32,967 bases of DNA, taken from Vibrio scophthalmi LMG 19158. GTDB taxonomy: Bacteria; Pseudomonadota; Gammaproteobacteria; Enterobacterales; Vibrionaceae. Positions 1 through 7,395 of the stretch are shown here, in pieces (the stretch's first letter is position 1; every line of letters starts with the position of its first letter). The stretch is taken from assembly GCF_000222585.1 (NCBI RefSeq), contig NZ_AFWE01000069.1, positions 1 through 32,967 on the forward strand, read 5' to 3'. The notes beneath the pieces are model-generated. The model did not search any database, was not told the DNA's origin, and saw only the letters and a list, made by a program, of their open reading frames with translations. The position numbers and the translations under genes were made by a program.

Positions 1-59
1 GATAGATGTATAAATATAGCCATTAAAAATCAACACGTTAACTAATAACAAAACGATTT

Positions 60-78
60 ATGGCGATGAAGTGGCGAC
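60..78. other. candidate left attachment site (attL)
   Basis: The 19-bp sequence ATGGCGATGAAGTGGCGAC matches 17 of 19 positions of the sequence at 32822-32840, which lies just beyond the integrase stop codon. A pair of matching sequences at the two edges of a phage-sized block, one of them next to int, is what attL and attR should look like. The two mismatches are adjacent, so the true crossover core may be only the 10-bp AAGTGGCGAC. TGGCGA is itself tandemly repeated inside the element, so these could instead be integrase arm-binding sites. No host gene is visible to confirm the junction. Confidence 0.5.
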
Positions 79-106
79 ATGTTTTCATGTCGCCACTTTT
101 GTTTTT
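69..106 (+). terminator. Rho-independent terminator-like hairpin
   Basis: A perfect 13-bp inverted repeat (69-81 with 86-98) around a TTTT loop is followed by a T-rich run to 106. It reads as a terminator for plus-strand transcription. Its left arm overlaps the candidate attL, so it may end a host transcript entering the prophage, or it may be an inverted pair of integrase-binding sites. Confidence 0.6.
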
Positions 107-292
107 GGGTATGTACTACCACGTAATAAACATAAATCAGCTAACCTCGCACCTCCAATGACCTAACAAACTACTAGATTTCAGTAGAATGTCTTTTTAG
201 TCGTAGATTTTACTTTTACGGTATCGATATGATTTTCCAAGATGTATAACTTTAACTATTCACTCAATCGCCTTTGCTTGCTGCGTTTGGAC
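107..292. other. non-coding left-edge region, possible small RNA
   Basis: No open reading frame with a ribosome-binding site was found here. The stretch is AT-rich and ends in a strong plus-strand terminator (293-329). A terminator with no gene in front of it suggests a short non-coding RNA read rightward. A weak -10-like TATGAT at about 226-231 would give a transcript of about 95 nt, but no good -35 box is visible. The alternative is that this is the 3' part of a leader or host transcript. Confidence 0.25.
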
Positions 293-329
293 AGGTCGAT
301 CAGATAGCCATACTGATCGACCTTTTTTT
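293..329 (+). terminator. strong Rho-independent terminator
   Basis: A perfect 11-bp inverted repeat (293-303 with 313-323), with a 9-nt loop, is followed by seven T residues (323-329). It is oriented for plus-strand transcripts. No plus-strand gene precedes it. The only nearby gene (346-579) runs the other way and converges on it; read on the minus strand the hairpin lacks a T-tract. Confidence 0.8.
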
Positions 330-345
330 GATACAAGCGATACAA

Positions 346-579
346 TTAGTTAGTCGGTTTAGGCATATCCCTTTTTACATGCTTATCAAGAACAAACCGT
401 TCGCCATTAAACTCTATGCACGGGTAAGGAAATGGGAATAGAACTTCTTTTTGGCAGTATGTGCATTTGTGTGGCCACATCGCATTTCTTTGGTTATCGC
501 TCACGCGATAGACTCCACGCTGGCAATCGTCACATTTAAATTCTACTAGTTCGACATTCGCAGGCTTTCTCGTTTGCAT
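346..579 (-). CDS. small zinc-ribbon protein (cargo gene)
   Basis: A 77-aa soluble protein with two CxxC knuckles, at about residues 16-19 (CDDC) and 39-42 (CTYC), which is a zinc-ribbon arrangement. An upstream in-frame GTG at 582 is possible, but the ATG at 579 sits better behind a GGGG stretch. The gene is separated from the tail operon by about 590 bp and by the tail operon's terminator, so it is probably transcribed on its own. It lies between the cos region and the left end, a usual place for genes expressed from a prophage. Specific function is unknown; it could be a regulator or a nucleic-acid-binding protein. Confidence 0.7.
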   Translation of the reverse strand: MQTRKPANVELVEFKCDDCQRGVYRVSDNQRNAMWPHKCTYCQKEVLFPFPYPCIEFNGERFVLDKHVKRDMPKPTN

Positions 580-594
580 CACGAAAACCCCATT

Positions 595-622
595 TATCTA
601 ATTCAACTTACCGATATGGTAA
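595..622 (-). promoter_or_regulatory. possible promoter with palindromic operator for the zinc-ribbon gene
   Basis: Read on the minus strand, TTACCA (617-622) and TAGATA (595-600) are 16 bp apart and would start transcription about 10 nt before the ATG at 579. The -35 box overlaps a short palindrome TTACC-gatat-GGTAA (608-622) that could be an operator. Both boxes are imperfect, so this is a weak call. Confidence 0.3.
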
Positions 623-839
623 CGCACTTCTACTAGCGATCATTGCTTTGTTATTTTGAAAAAATATATTCCGTCACAAAACGACGCTCAAACCCCGTGA
701 TTATTGGGATTCGACACACAAACACGCGATCATTAAAAGCTACAACAGATCTTTAAAATAGCTACGAAAATTAAAACAAACACTAAATATCAACAACTTA
801 ATGGATTGCACCAGATCTTTTCTGATCGTTGTTTTTTCA

Positions 840-1090
840 ATATTGCGCAATTCTTTGCACTTTTTGAAATTCACTCACGGCGCTTCACGCGCTCTTTTAA
901 GCGGCCTTTTGCTTTTCTAAGCCCCAGTGTCTATAAGGGTTGCAGGGCTGGTCTGCGCTTGATGCAGCCCTGCCAGATTTCACAATATGGAATTTCGATA
1001 AAAAACATGCCGAAAACCGCGCAGGTGGGGAGGATGAGTGCGGATTCCGTCACCTGGGTGCTCTCTTTCGTGACTACCTAGCTGCAGGTA
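840..1090. other. candidate cos region (packaging site)
   Basis: This GC-richer block has no convincing gene and lies between the end of the tail operon and the left end, where HP1/K139-type phages place cos. The sequence AGGTGGGGAGG at 1023-1033 resembles the AGGCGGGGAAA core of the known P2 cohesive end: AGG-x-GGGGA is shared. A perfect 9-bp inverted repeat lies 50 bp to its left (942-950 with 965-973), as expected of a terminase-recognition region. Open frames here (806-1081 plus, 980-1162 minus) have unlikely compositions and no ribosome-binding sites. Nick positions cannot be read from sequence alone. Confidence 0.45.
942..973. repeat. 9-bp perfect inverted repeat inside the cos candidate
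   Basis: GCAGGGCTG (942-950) and CAGCCCTGC (965-973) form a GC-rich stem with a 14-nt loop. There is no T-run on either side, so it is not an ordinary terminator. A terminase-binding (cosB-like) element is the favoured reading. Confidence 0.5.
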
Positions 1091-1119
1091 TGCACGTGAC
1101 AGTTCACTAACGTTTAGAC

Positions 1120-1146
1120 AAAAAGAAACGCAGCCGATTGGCTGCG
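1120..1146 (-). terminator. terminator of the late tail operon
   Basis: On the minus strand a 7-bp GC-rich stem (1140-1146 with 1129-1135, 4-nt loop) is followed by TTTCTTTTT (1128-1120). It begins 23 nt past the stop codon of the spike gene, the last gene of the structural operon. Confidence 0.85.
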
Positions 1147-1168
1147 CATTGCTGTGAGGCATTTAGAG

Positions 1169-1906
1169 TTAGAATTTAGTGATAGGAGTAAGTCTGTTTT
1201 TTAGTCCGGTGCTACTTTCACCGTGTCCGGTAAACGCTGCCGCTTTAATTGGTGCGCTTGTTGGTGCTTGTGTCTCTGGACTCTTGTGAGTATGTGCCGC
1301 ACATGTATCGGATAGGTCGGTTACGACTTGCATCAACTCCCCTAGCAAGTTGAGTACATTCTCACTTTCTGAGCCCAACCACGTTTTAGGCGAACGGTAA
1401 TCTTGTTCTGTGCTGGCACGAACTTCTCTTAACTTACAGTGCAGTTGAGCAAGTTTGTCGGTGATGCTGCGAAAGTTACCAGTTTGGTCAACGTGGTGGT
1501 AAACACCTGGTCTTTGTTGGTATCGACTTTCACCAGCTTTGATTGCTGGCAGTTTCCAGCCTAGACCCAGAACTGTTCGAATGAATGGTTTATCTGGTTC
1601 ACCATTAACAAAACCAATTTCAGCTATTGCGCCAATTGCTGGCGGTTCTAATCGCCCTGCTTGTTCACCAATACCTGGTACTGGTAAAGGTACAGCTTGC
1701 ATTACCGGCACATCTTTACGTTCGACCAACTTACTATCAAGCAATTGAATATCTGCTGCATAACGAGGATAGAAACGCTCAGACAAATCACCCTCTTTCG
1801 GTAGCTCTGGTAATGCAACGACTTTGGCAAGCTGAGGCAAATGCCAGTTTCCTGTTAGTTCTGGGAATAGCCGGTAGACGATACGCTTAATTGTTTTTAC
1901 GTCCAT
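1169..1906 (-). CDS. V: baseplate spike protein (gpV-like)
   Basis: A 245-aa protein that probably forms the membrane-piercing tip of the contractile tail. A beta-rich segment at about residues 85-115 (IGAIAEIGFVNGEPDKPFIR) looks like the OB-fold of the gpV/gp45 spike family. Near residue 205 there is an AHTH sequence followed by a Thr/Ser/Pro-rich stretch, resembling the HxH iron-binding apex of P2 and phi92 spikes. Its start overlaps the end of the hub gene by 10 bp, and it is the last gene before the operon terminator. In P2 the spike is encoded near W and J; here it sits at the far end beside a hub-like gene, a Mu/HP1-like arrangement. Confidence 0.7.
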   Translation of the reverse strand: MDVKTIKRIVYRLFPELTGNWHLPQLAKVVALPELPKEGDLSERFYPRYAADIQLLDSKLVERKDVPVMQAVPLPVPGIGEQAGRLEPPAIGAIAEIGFVNGEPDKPFIRTVLGLGWKLPAIKAGESRYQQRPGVYHHVDQTGNFRSITDKLAQLHCKLREVRASTEQDYRSPKTWLGSESENVLNLLGELMQVVTDLSDTCAAHTHKSPETQAPTSAPIKAAAFTGHGESSTGLKNRLTPITKF

Positions 1907-2583
1907 GTTATGACTGTCTCCGTTCCAACATGTTCAACGGTGGCAAGCTTACGACCATTCACGATCACACCTGGCTTAAAGTGTGGTGTGCAAGGAACCG
2001 TTGCCATCTTTTGGGCTTGGTGTGGATTTAGCATGTTGGCAGGGATAGTCGCTGGCTTGTCTGCCCAGTAACTATCAGCCCAACTTCCTACAAATATTTG
2101 TCCATTCCCTTGCTGCTGCCAGATGTAATCAGAAATACTAAAAGCCTGTGCTATCTCATCGAGCACCCGATAGCCATTACCTGTCGAATAGAAACAAGGG
2201 ATAGCACTATTGGCATAAGATCTATCAGGGACCACAAACTGCAGCCCTGTTTGTTGAGTGATATTACTAAGCAACTGAACAAGCGTTGGATGTCGCATGA
2301 TGACATTCAATGGATGATAAAGCGCAGCGGCCAGCTCTCTGCAGAAGATAACAACGTAACCTGGTTTATCTGGTGAAACCCTTTCAACAAATCCAGTCAG
2401 TACACGCCTAATGTTATTACCCCAACCCAATTCGATAGCAACCTGCTGCATTGGGTTAGCTTCACCTTGAATCGTTATCTTTGCTCTACCTGGTGCATTA
2501 TCAGAAAATGTCAGCCTATGTTGGCTGACTTTTCTTGGCTCACTGCCAACATAGCATTGAATGGTAAACTCTGGTGTATTCAT
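1897..2583 (-). CDS. baseplate hub protein (gpD/gp44-like)
   Basis: A 228-aa protein encoded immediately before the spike gene and overlapping it. The N-terminus (FTIQCYVGSEPRKVSQHRLT) and the later VLTGFVERVSP and VLDEIAQAFSISDYIW segments have the look of the beta-barrel hub family (P2 gpD, Mu gp44, T4 gp27), which forms the platform connecting tube and spike. It is shorter than P2 gpD (387 aa), so it may be a minimal hub. The assignment rests on these patterns and on the position next to the spike; I could not compare it with a profile. Confidence 0.55.
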   Translation of the reverse strand: MNTPEFTIQCYVGSEPRKVSQHRLTFSDNAPGRAKITIQGEANPMQQVAIELGWGNNIRRVLTGFVERVSPDKPGYVVIFCRELAAALYHPLNVIMRHPTLVQLLSNITQQTGLQFVVPDRSYANSAIPCFYSTGNGYRVLDEIAQAFSISDYIWQQQGNGQIFVGSWADSYWADKPATIPANMLNPHQAQKMATVPCTPHFKPGVIVNGRKLATVEHVGTETVITWT

Positions 2584-3119
2584 GCCAGTGCCTTATCCAT
2601 TGATTGCAGATACCCCATTACACCTGTCATTTCCACTTCGGTATTCGGTGGAGTATTTACCGAAGCCGTTGGTGGTGTAGTTGGTGTTTCTACCCCTGCA
2701 GCCTTTTGCTGTACCGCAGGTTTTGGGTCTTCTCTGCTTTCGGTTCGTTCTGCCACACTCATATGTTCAACAAGTTCAAAGCTGATTAGCCACTGACGTA
2801 ACTGGGCATCTTCTTGCGCTGTGATAGTGCCTTGGAACTTTACCTGGCTAACTTTTAGGGCATTCGCTGTGCGGTTGTCGATACGGTAGATCACTCGCGC
2901 ACCGTCAAGCTTTGCGCCAGCAAGTGTGTAGAGTTGGTTTAGCGTAGTTGCTTTGTCATATGGCAAAGTCCCAGTTACAGCCAGAACTTTGCCTTTATCC
3001 CCTGTTTCGGCTTGGTCAGTCGATGCAGAGTTGCCGGACATATCTTGTCCGGCTAGTTGTTGTCTTGCTGTGACCTTTAAGCCTTTAAGGGGAATTCGAA
3101 CTGCTGAGAGTGATAGCAT
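2580..3119 (-). CDS. baseplate/tail protein, unassigned family
   Basis: A 179-aa protein with a beta-rich N-terminal domain (about residues 1-125) and a Pro/Thr-rich low-complexity linker at about 135-160, followed by a short helical tail. The stop overlaps the start of the hub gene by 4 bp (ATGA), which suggests translational coupling and joint assembly. Its place between fibre genes and hub fits a baseplate component or a protein with the role of P2 gpU. I recall similar Vibrio phage proteins being named baseplate complex proteins, but I cannot verify that here. Confidence 0.5.
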   Translation of the reverse strand: MLSLSAVRIPLKGLKVTARQQLAGQDMSGNSASTDQAETGDKGKVLAVTGTLPYDKATTLNQLYTLAGAKLDGARVIYRIDNRTANALKVSQVKFQGTITAQEDAQLRQWLISFELVEHMSVAERTESREDPKPAVQQKAAGVETPTTPPTASVNTPPNTEVEMTGVMGYLQSMDKALA

Positions 3120-3683
3120 TTAAGCCACCTCTGCCAGAGTCGGCCAAGGATGTTCGGCTTGTATTAGCTCGACTGCTGCATCGGCTTGTTGTCTGAATGC
3201 TGCGGCTTCATCAACCAAACCTTTAGACTCTTTGCGCCACGCTTCCATGTATAGGGGGTCACTAACTTCGCGGTAAGCAGCACGACGAGCACTATCAACC
3301 TGATCATATTCGGCAATGTATTTATTGCTCTGGTTTGTTACCCAAGCACCACTAATCCACTCATCAAAATCAGTTATTGGTTTGTCTGTTGTGAATCCTT
3401 CTTTTATTGGTCCTAAATCAGAGACTACACTCAACACTGTACAATTCGATTCATCATAAATCGTTGTGCCACGATGGTCTTCGATGTATTTAGATTTAAT
3501 AGCCTGACCTGAGTTATCTAAAACAGCTACAACAGCAAAACCTTGCTTTGGAGGTAAAGGTTCTGATTGAAGTGCGTCTCTCGGTATGTGGTACATACCA
3601 CCACGATATTCAGCCTTAACAGGGACAAGAACTTCGTTAGTTTGTTTATCTATTGGATAGTAATACTTAACGTCTTTACTCAC
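3120..3683 (-). CDS. tail fibre assembly-like protein
   Basis: A 187-aa protein encoded directly after the tail fibre gene, the usual place of fibre chaperones (P2 gpG). The C-terminal half (about residues 108-185) has WISGAWVTNQ followed by an Arg/Ala/Glu-rich helical stretch and a final HPWPTLAEVA, similar in style to C-termini of fibre-assembly proteins, which often read YSDWPxxP-like. The start is GTG at 3683, placed by a full AAGGAGG ribosome-binding site 5 nt upstream. It may help fold the fibre, or it may be a fibre accessory protein. Confidence 0.55.
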   Translation of the reverse strand: MSKDVKYYYPIDKQTNEVLVPVKAEYRGGMYHIPRDALQSEPLPPKQGFAVVAVLDNSGQAIKSKYIEDHRGTTIYDESNCTVLSVVSDLGPIKEGFTTDKPITDFDEWISGAWVTNQSNKYIAEYDQVDSARRAAYREVSDPLYMEAWRKESKGLVDEAAAFRQQADAAVELIQAEHPWPTLAEVA

Positions 3684-3692
3684 ACATCCTCC

Positions 3693-5237
3693 TTAAATTG
3701 CAATTGCCATTGGACGAGCTACGTTTCGTGAACGTGATGTACCCATCCAAAGGGCTAAATTCGCATTATCTAATCGGCTATTACTTGTTCCTGTTGCCCA
3801 GTTAATTAAATCCACATTCATAGCAACATCACTGAGATCGGCGGGTTCCCATCCCAACGCTTCACGATGTATATTGATGTTTTGAATACTGGTATTTGCA
3901 GTATCAGCATCATCATTACCCGCAATCACTGTACCTTTCTGAGCGGTATTGATTTGGCGGTTTGCATCCACGCCACGACCTTGGTCAAGCACACGTAAGA
4001 ACTCGGCACGAATCTCACCTGTATTGATATAAGACACACCATCACGGTTAAACACTAGCGATGGATAACGACGAGCTAAACGCCAATAAACAAGCGAAGG
4101 CAAATCAACGTTGATTTCCATCACTGCCCATTCTGGTGCAGAAGTATCCAACCAGTAAAACGGCATACCTATCTGATCACCTGTATACGGCACCCAATAA
4201 AACGGCTTGGTGTTGTCTGACCAACCGACATGACGATTAGTCTCCAGTAACGGCGACTTACCTGCTAATGACTCAACATTAGAATACCATTGCCAGTAGC
4301 TCAACTCGCCCGTAGCTTGGTCTTTGGTGTAGCAAATCTCACCAGTCGTATAAACTCGCTCTGAGTCATAAGGCAGGAACTGAGAAAGCATTTCATGCTC
4401 AGCCAAACCACCCTTAACACGTAAATCCACTATTGAGCCATCAGCCTCAATCCGTGCTAGTTTCGCCACATAATGAGGTCGGTTCTCGCTATCGGTGTAA
4501 TCCACTAAGTCATCAGTGGTCGCAACGATTTTGAATAGGTTTTCATGCTGAGAAAGTGCGGTACCATCACGGTAAACATCAACCCATAAAGTTGTTGGTT
4601 TGCTGTCTACCGTTTGCACCGTCGAAAGTGCGTTTTGAATGCGTAGACCACCGACATAAGCGACACCTGGTACAATCAAATATTTGGTTTGGTCGACTTC
4701 ATGGAGTGTTACGTCAAAACCATCAACGAACGCAGTATGACCATAGTTATCTAAGCAAGATAAGCGGTGGTCTTCGTCCATTCCTTTCAATCGGGCTTGG
4801 TAGTCTATTTGCCAAGTTGCCGCATCAATTGTCACATTCGCCGCGGCTGCTGCTCCATCGAACTGCATTAGCATCGACTTAGTTAACGCCATGCCTGTTT
4901 CTTTGGTTTCGGTAGCTTTGTAAACCACCATGCCGCAGCTTTTCGGCACGTTCTTGTCACGCAGAAACATAGCGTTAAAAGTGAATGGCGCGGTACTACC
5001 TGAGAGCACCACGGAATAGACAACCGCATTGCTGCCGGATTTTCCAATTTGGTCTAAATCTTGTTGAAACACCCATTGCTCTAATGGTGGCAGTGAAATG
5101 GTACGGTCAATCGGTTGAGACAAATCAAGATCAGGAATCATCGCAAAAATGATTTCATTGAGATCAGTAGGCTGCTTCAACGAAACCTTGTTTTGCAGGT
5201 ACTGTTCAAACTCTAACGGGATAGCCGTTTGGCTCAT
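3693..5237 (-). CDS. H: tail fibre protein (gpH-like)
   Basis: A 514-aa receptor-binding fibre. The N-terminal ~170 residues resemble the DUF3751-type domain that anchors P2-group fibres to the baseplate. The middle is beta-rich with many aromatic residues. The C-terminus has EFLRVLDQGRGVD (about residues 412-424) and ends in WMGTSRSRNVARPMAIAI, a typical fibre tip signature related to the common RPRNIALLxCI ending. It follows gene I and precedes the fibre-assembly-like gene, the standard I-H-G order. At 514 aa it is shorter than P2 gpH (669 aa), so the shaft is reduced. Host range should depend on this gene. Confidence 0.85.
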   Translation of the reverse strand: MSQTAIPLEFEQYLQNKVSLKQPTDLNEIIFAMIPDLDLSQPIDRTISLPPLEQWVFQQDLDQIGKSGSNAVVYSVVLSGSTAPFTFNAMFLRDKNVPKSCGMVVYKATETKETGMALTKSMLMQFDGAAAAANVTIDAATWQIDYQARLKGMDEDHRLSCLDNYGHTAFVDGFDVTLHEVDQTKYLIVPGVAYVGGLRIQNALSTVQTVDSKPTTLWVDVYRDGTALSQHENLFKIVATTDDLVDYTDSENRPHYVAKLARIEADGSIVDLRVKGGLAEHEMLSQFLPYDSERVYTTGEICYTKDQATGELSYWQWYSNVESLAGKSPLLETNRHVGWSDNTKPFYWVPYTGDQIGMPFYWLDTSAPEWAVMEINVDLPSLVYWRLARRYPSLVFNRDGVSYINTGEIRAEFLRVLDQGRGVDANRQINTAQKGTVIAGNDDADTANTSIQNINIHREALGWEPADLSDVAMNVDLINWATGTSNSRLDNANLALWMGTSRSRNVARPMAIAI

Positions 5238-5261
5238 GGTTAACGCTCCCTTTTATTTTTG

Positions 5262-5876
5262 TCAGTTCAGGCGCGTCATTGACGCGGTGAAAATCTGTTG
5301 GTTGTGTTCGATGCGTTTTTCTCGCACCGACACGGTGGATTCATCATTGGCTTTTGCAACATGAAGGTTGAACCTGTGACCAAACGCTGCAGCGATCATC
5401 TTCAACGTTACCGGATAGGTCACATTGAACTGATAACGTCGACACGTGCGACCGTATTGTCGAATCATGGCATTCATTAACCAGTTCTTTTGGGCTAAGT
5501 CGCTGTCAGCGGTTTCAATGGTGACAACATCCCACTGTTCTTGGTCTTCACGTTCATGGATGTCTACCCAGTCGACGCCTAACTTGCCAAACATGTTTTT
5601 AAAGCCGGCTGTCTCACCGCCATGACGGGCAAACGAATAAGCATTGGCGACACGAATACGAAAAATCATTTCGTCTTCACGTTCTAATGGCTCGATGTCT
5701 CGTTCCCAAGCCATCAGGCGAACAATGCCAATTGGCGCAGTAAGTGGGTCATGCTTTTTGAGTGGCATTCGCAATGCTTCGTCCACTCTTGACCAGTAGT
5801 TACGCAGTGCGTTGGCAAACTTTGCCAGCTCACCTCTACCCATCCAGTACTTGAATTTAATTGGTGGTAGTTGCAT
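5262..5876 (-). CDS. I: baseplate protein I (tail formation)
   Basis: A 204-aa protein in the position and size range of P2 gpI (176 aa), immediately downstream of gene J. The N-terminal segment LANALRNYWSRVDEALRMPL and the following LTAPIGIVRLMAWERDIE recall the tryptophan-rich stretch of gpI-type wedge proteins that hold the fibres. GpI and gpJ together build the baseplate periphery. The gap to J is only 2 bp, which supports co-translation. Confidence 0.75.
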   Translation of the reverse strand: MQLPPIKFKYWMGRGELAKFANALRNYWSRVDEALRMPLKKHDPLTAPIGIVRLMAWERDIEPLEREDEMIFRIRVANAYSFARHGGETAGFKNMFGKLGVDWVDIHEREDQEQWDVVTIETADSDLAQKNWLMNAMIRQYGRTCRRYQFNVTYPVTLKMIAAAFGHRFNLHVAKANDESTVSVREKRIEHNQQIFTASMTRLN

Positions 5877-5878
5877 AG

Positions 5879-7063
5879 CTACTCCTGCATATTTATTGTC
5901 AACGTCGACAAGCGAGGGATTTTCAAGCTACTCACTATGTCTTCTTGTTCAAACTTCAATGACTCAATGCCCTCAAGCAAGCCATGTAGTTCCCCTTCTA
6001 AGCGTGAAAAGCTAAAGCGACCAATTGGATTCGTCGGCGTGACTTTGTAATCACTGTTTTTACGGAATGCCGCTTTCACTACATTCTCAATGTCTGTTTT
6101 TAACGTCCCACGCTCTTGCTCTGTTAACTTGGCTTTCGGCCAGACTTTGACACTAATAGCGTGTTGGGTTTCAGGCATCGCTTTCACCAACAAGTCATCA
6201 CCATGGCCATGCAAGCCACTGGTTGTCACTTCGTGGTTTAAATCGTCGATCAGCTCTTGTGATGGATTACCCGTATCTAACAAGATCAGTGCGTTTGCAG
6301 TACCTGGTCCACGTGGTGCGTTATGTTCAAAATAGATATTGTCGTCTTGAATACCTGCTTTCTTCATCAGCAAGGAACGGTAAGCCGCATCAATATGCCA
6401 TTTAGCAACGGCACTCCACTGGTTACGCACACGCAAGCGAAGTTCGTCTTCGTTTTCATCATCTGCGCCAGCTTCTATCAACCATTCGTCTTCATTGGTC
6501 GCGGCGGCAATACCCGAAATAGCAACGGGGATCACATGGTAGTAACCACCGCCCAAGTTATAAGAAGCGCCTTCGTGTTCGGCTTCGACGGTTGCTGAAA
6601 CGGTGGTTTCGTTCTCTGGCATCGTCGTGTCTTCAAGCACTTTCACTCGATAAATGGTGCCGTTAATCGGTTCAGTTTGAACCCACGTGTCTTTAGGGAT
6701 AATCAGTGCCGGACCTTGCAAAGCAGCACGTTGAAAAACAATGCTACCTTTCGCCTTGGTTTTAGCTTTTGGCTCGATGTCCACTTCCCAAGCCTTGAGT
6801 TTCAAAGACTCACCGAACGCAGTGGCTAGAAACGTATTGGGCAACACGTATTTGACCAACAGGTTTTCAACCAGCCACACAGTAGCCACTATCACGGCTT
6901 GCTCTATCATTCGCCAAAAAGGAGAAAATCGGCTGTCGTTGTTAATCACGCTACCTGCTTTTTCCATCTCTTCTTTGAGCACCTTGCGCCAGCTCTCTGA
7001 ATCAGTTGGAATGCCTGACTCTTTTAAAATTTCTTCATAATCTGGCTGTGGAATATTTGCCAT
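5879..7063 (-). CDS. J: baseplate assembly protein J
   Basis: A 394-aa wedge protein of the baseplate J family. Features seen are an N-terminal helical region with LLVKYVLPNTFLATAFGESL (about residues 65-85), a middle domain with the family-like AEHEGASYNLGGG (about 162-174), ADDENEDELRLRVRNQWS (199-216) and a C-terminal FSRLEGELHGLLEGIE (360-375). The stretch A-x-x-E-G-x-x-x-N followed by E-x-x-E-x-x-x-R-x-R is characteristic of gpJ. It is longer than P2 gpJ (302 aa). Its start shares one base with the stop of the upstream DUF2590/W-like gene. Confidence 0.88.
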   Translation of the reverse strand: MANIPQPDYEEILKESGIPTDSESWRKVLKEEMEKAGSVINNDSRFSPFWRMIEQAVIVATVWLVENLLVKYVLPNTFLATAFGESLKLKAWEVDIEPKAKTKAKGSIVFQRAALQGPALIIPKDTWVQTEPINGTIYRVKVLEDTTMPENETTVSATVEAEHEGASYNLGGGYYHVIPVAISGIAAATNEDEWLIEAGADDENEDELRLRVRNQWSAVAKWHIDAAYRSLLMKKAGIQDDNIYFEHNAPRGPGTANALILLDTGNPSQELIDDLNHEVTTSGLHGHGDDLLVKAMPETQHAISVKVWPKAKLTEQERGTLKTDIENVVKAAFRKNSDYKVTPTNPIGRFSFSRLEGELHGLLEGIESLKFEQEDIVSSLKIPRLSTLTINMQE

Positions 7064-7395
7064 TAGCTATCAACCTCTATTTCAATGCCACCAAAATCAC
7101 TTGTTGTTGCGAAAATCCAGATTTTGCCTAGTTCCGGCTCTTCCATTCGGACGGTACCTGGTACCAAACGAACCTCTTCTTCAACTAAGAGCTCTATTTG
7201 CTTTTTGATATCACTGCGAGCATCACGAGACTTTTCACCGATCAAAGCCACGGCCAAACCGCTCTCGATAATGGCGTGTTTAATATCTTGGGCGATCACG
7301 GCTCGGTCTTGAATCATCACTGGATTTCGACCAGCATCTAAAACGACATCACCGTTTTCTATGAGCATATCTTGATACAGGTAATCTTTACTCAT
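7063..7395 (-). CDS. DUF2590 baseplate protein (gpW-like)
   Basis: A 110-aa protein in the place of P2 gpW/T4 gp25, just ahead of gene J. The pattern of an N-terminal MLIENGDVVLDAGRNPVMIQ, then DRAVIAQDIKHAIIESGLA, fits the gp25/GPW fold, where the N-terminal strand and a central helix pair with sheath and baseplate wedge. From memory the closest Pfam description is DUF2590. Its start overlaps the stop of the tape measure gene by 4 bp. Confidence 0.7.
   Translation of the reverse strand: MSKDYLYQDMLIENGDVVLDAGRNPVMIQDRAVIAQDIKHAIIESGLAVALIGEKSRDARSDIKKQIELLVEEEVRLVPGTVRMEEPELGKIWIFATTSDFGGIEIEVDS

Noticed and set aside
806-1162. Open frames of 91 aa (plus, 806-1081) and 60 aa (minus, 980-1162)
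   Set aside because: No ribosome-binding sites, odd composition, and both lie in the structured non-coding cos candidate block; they overlap each other and the operon terminator.
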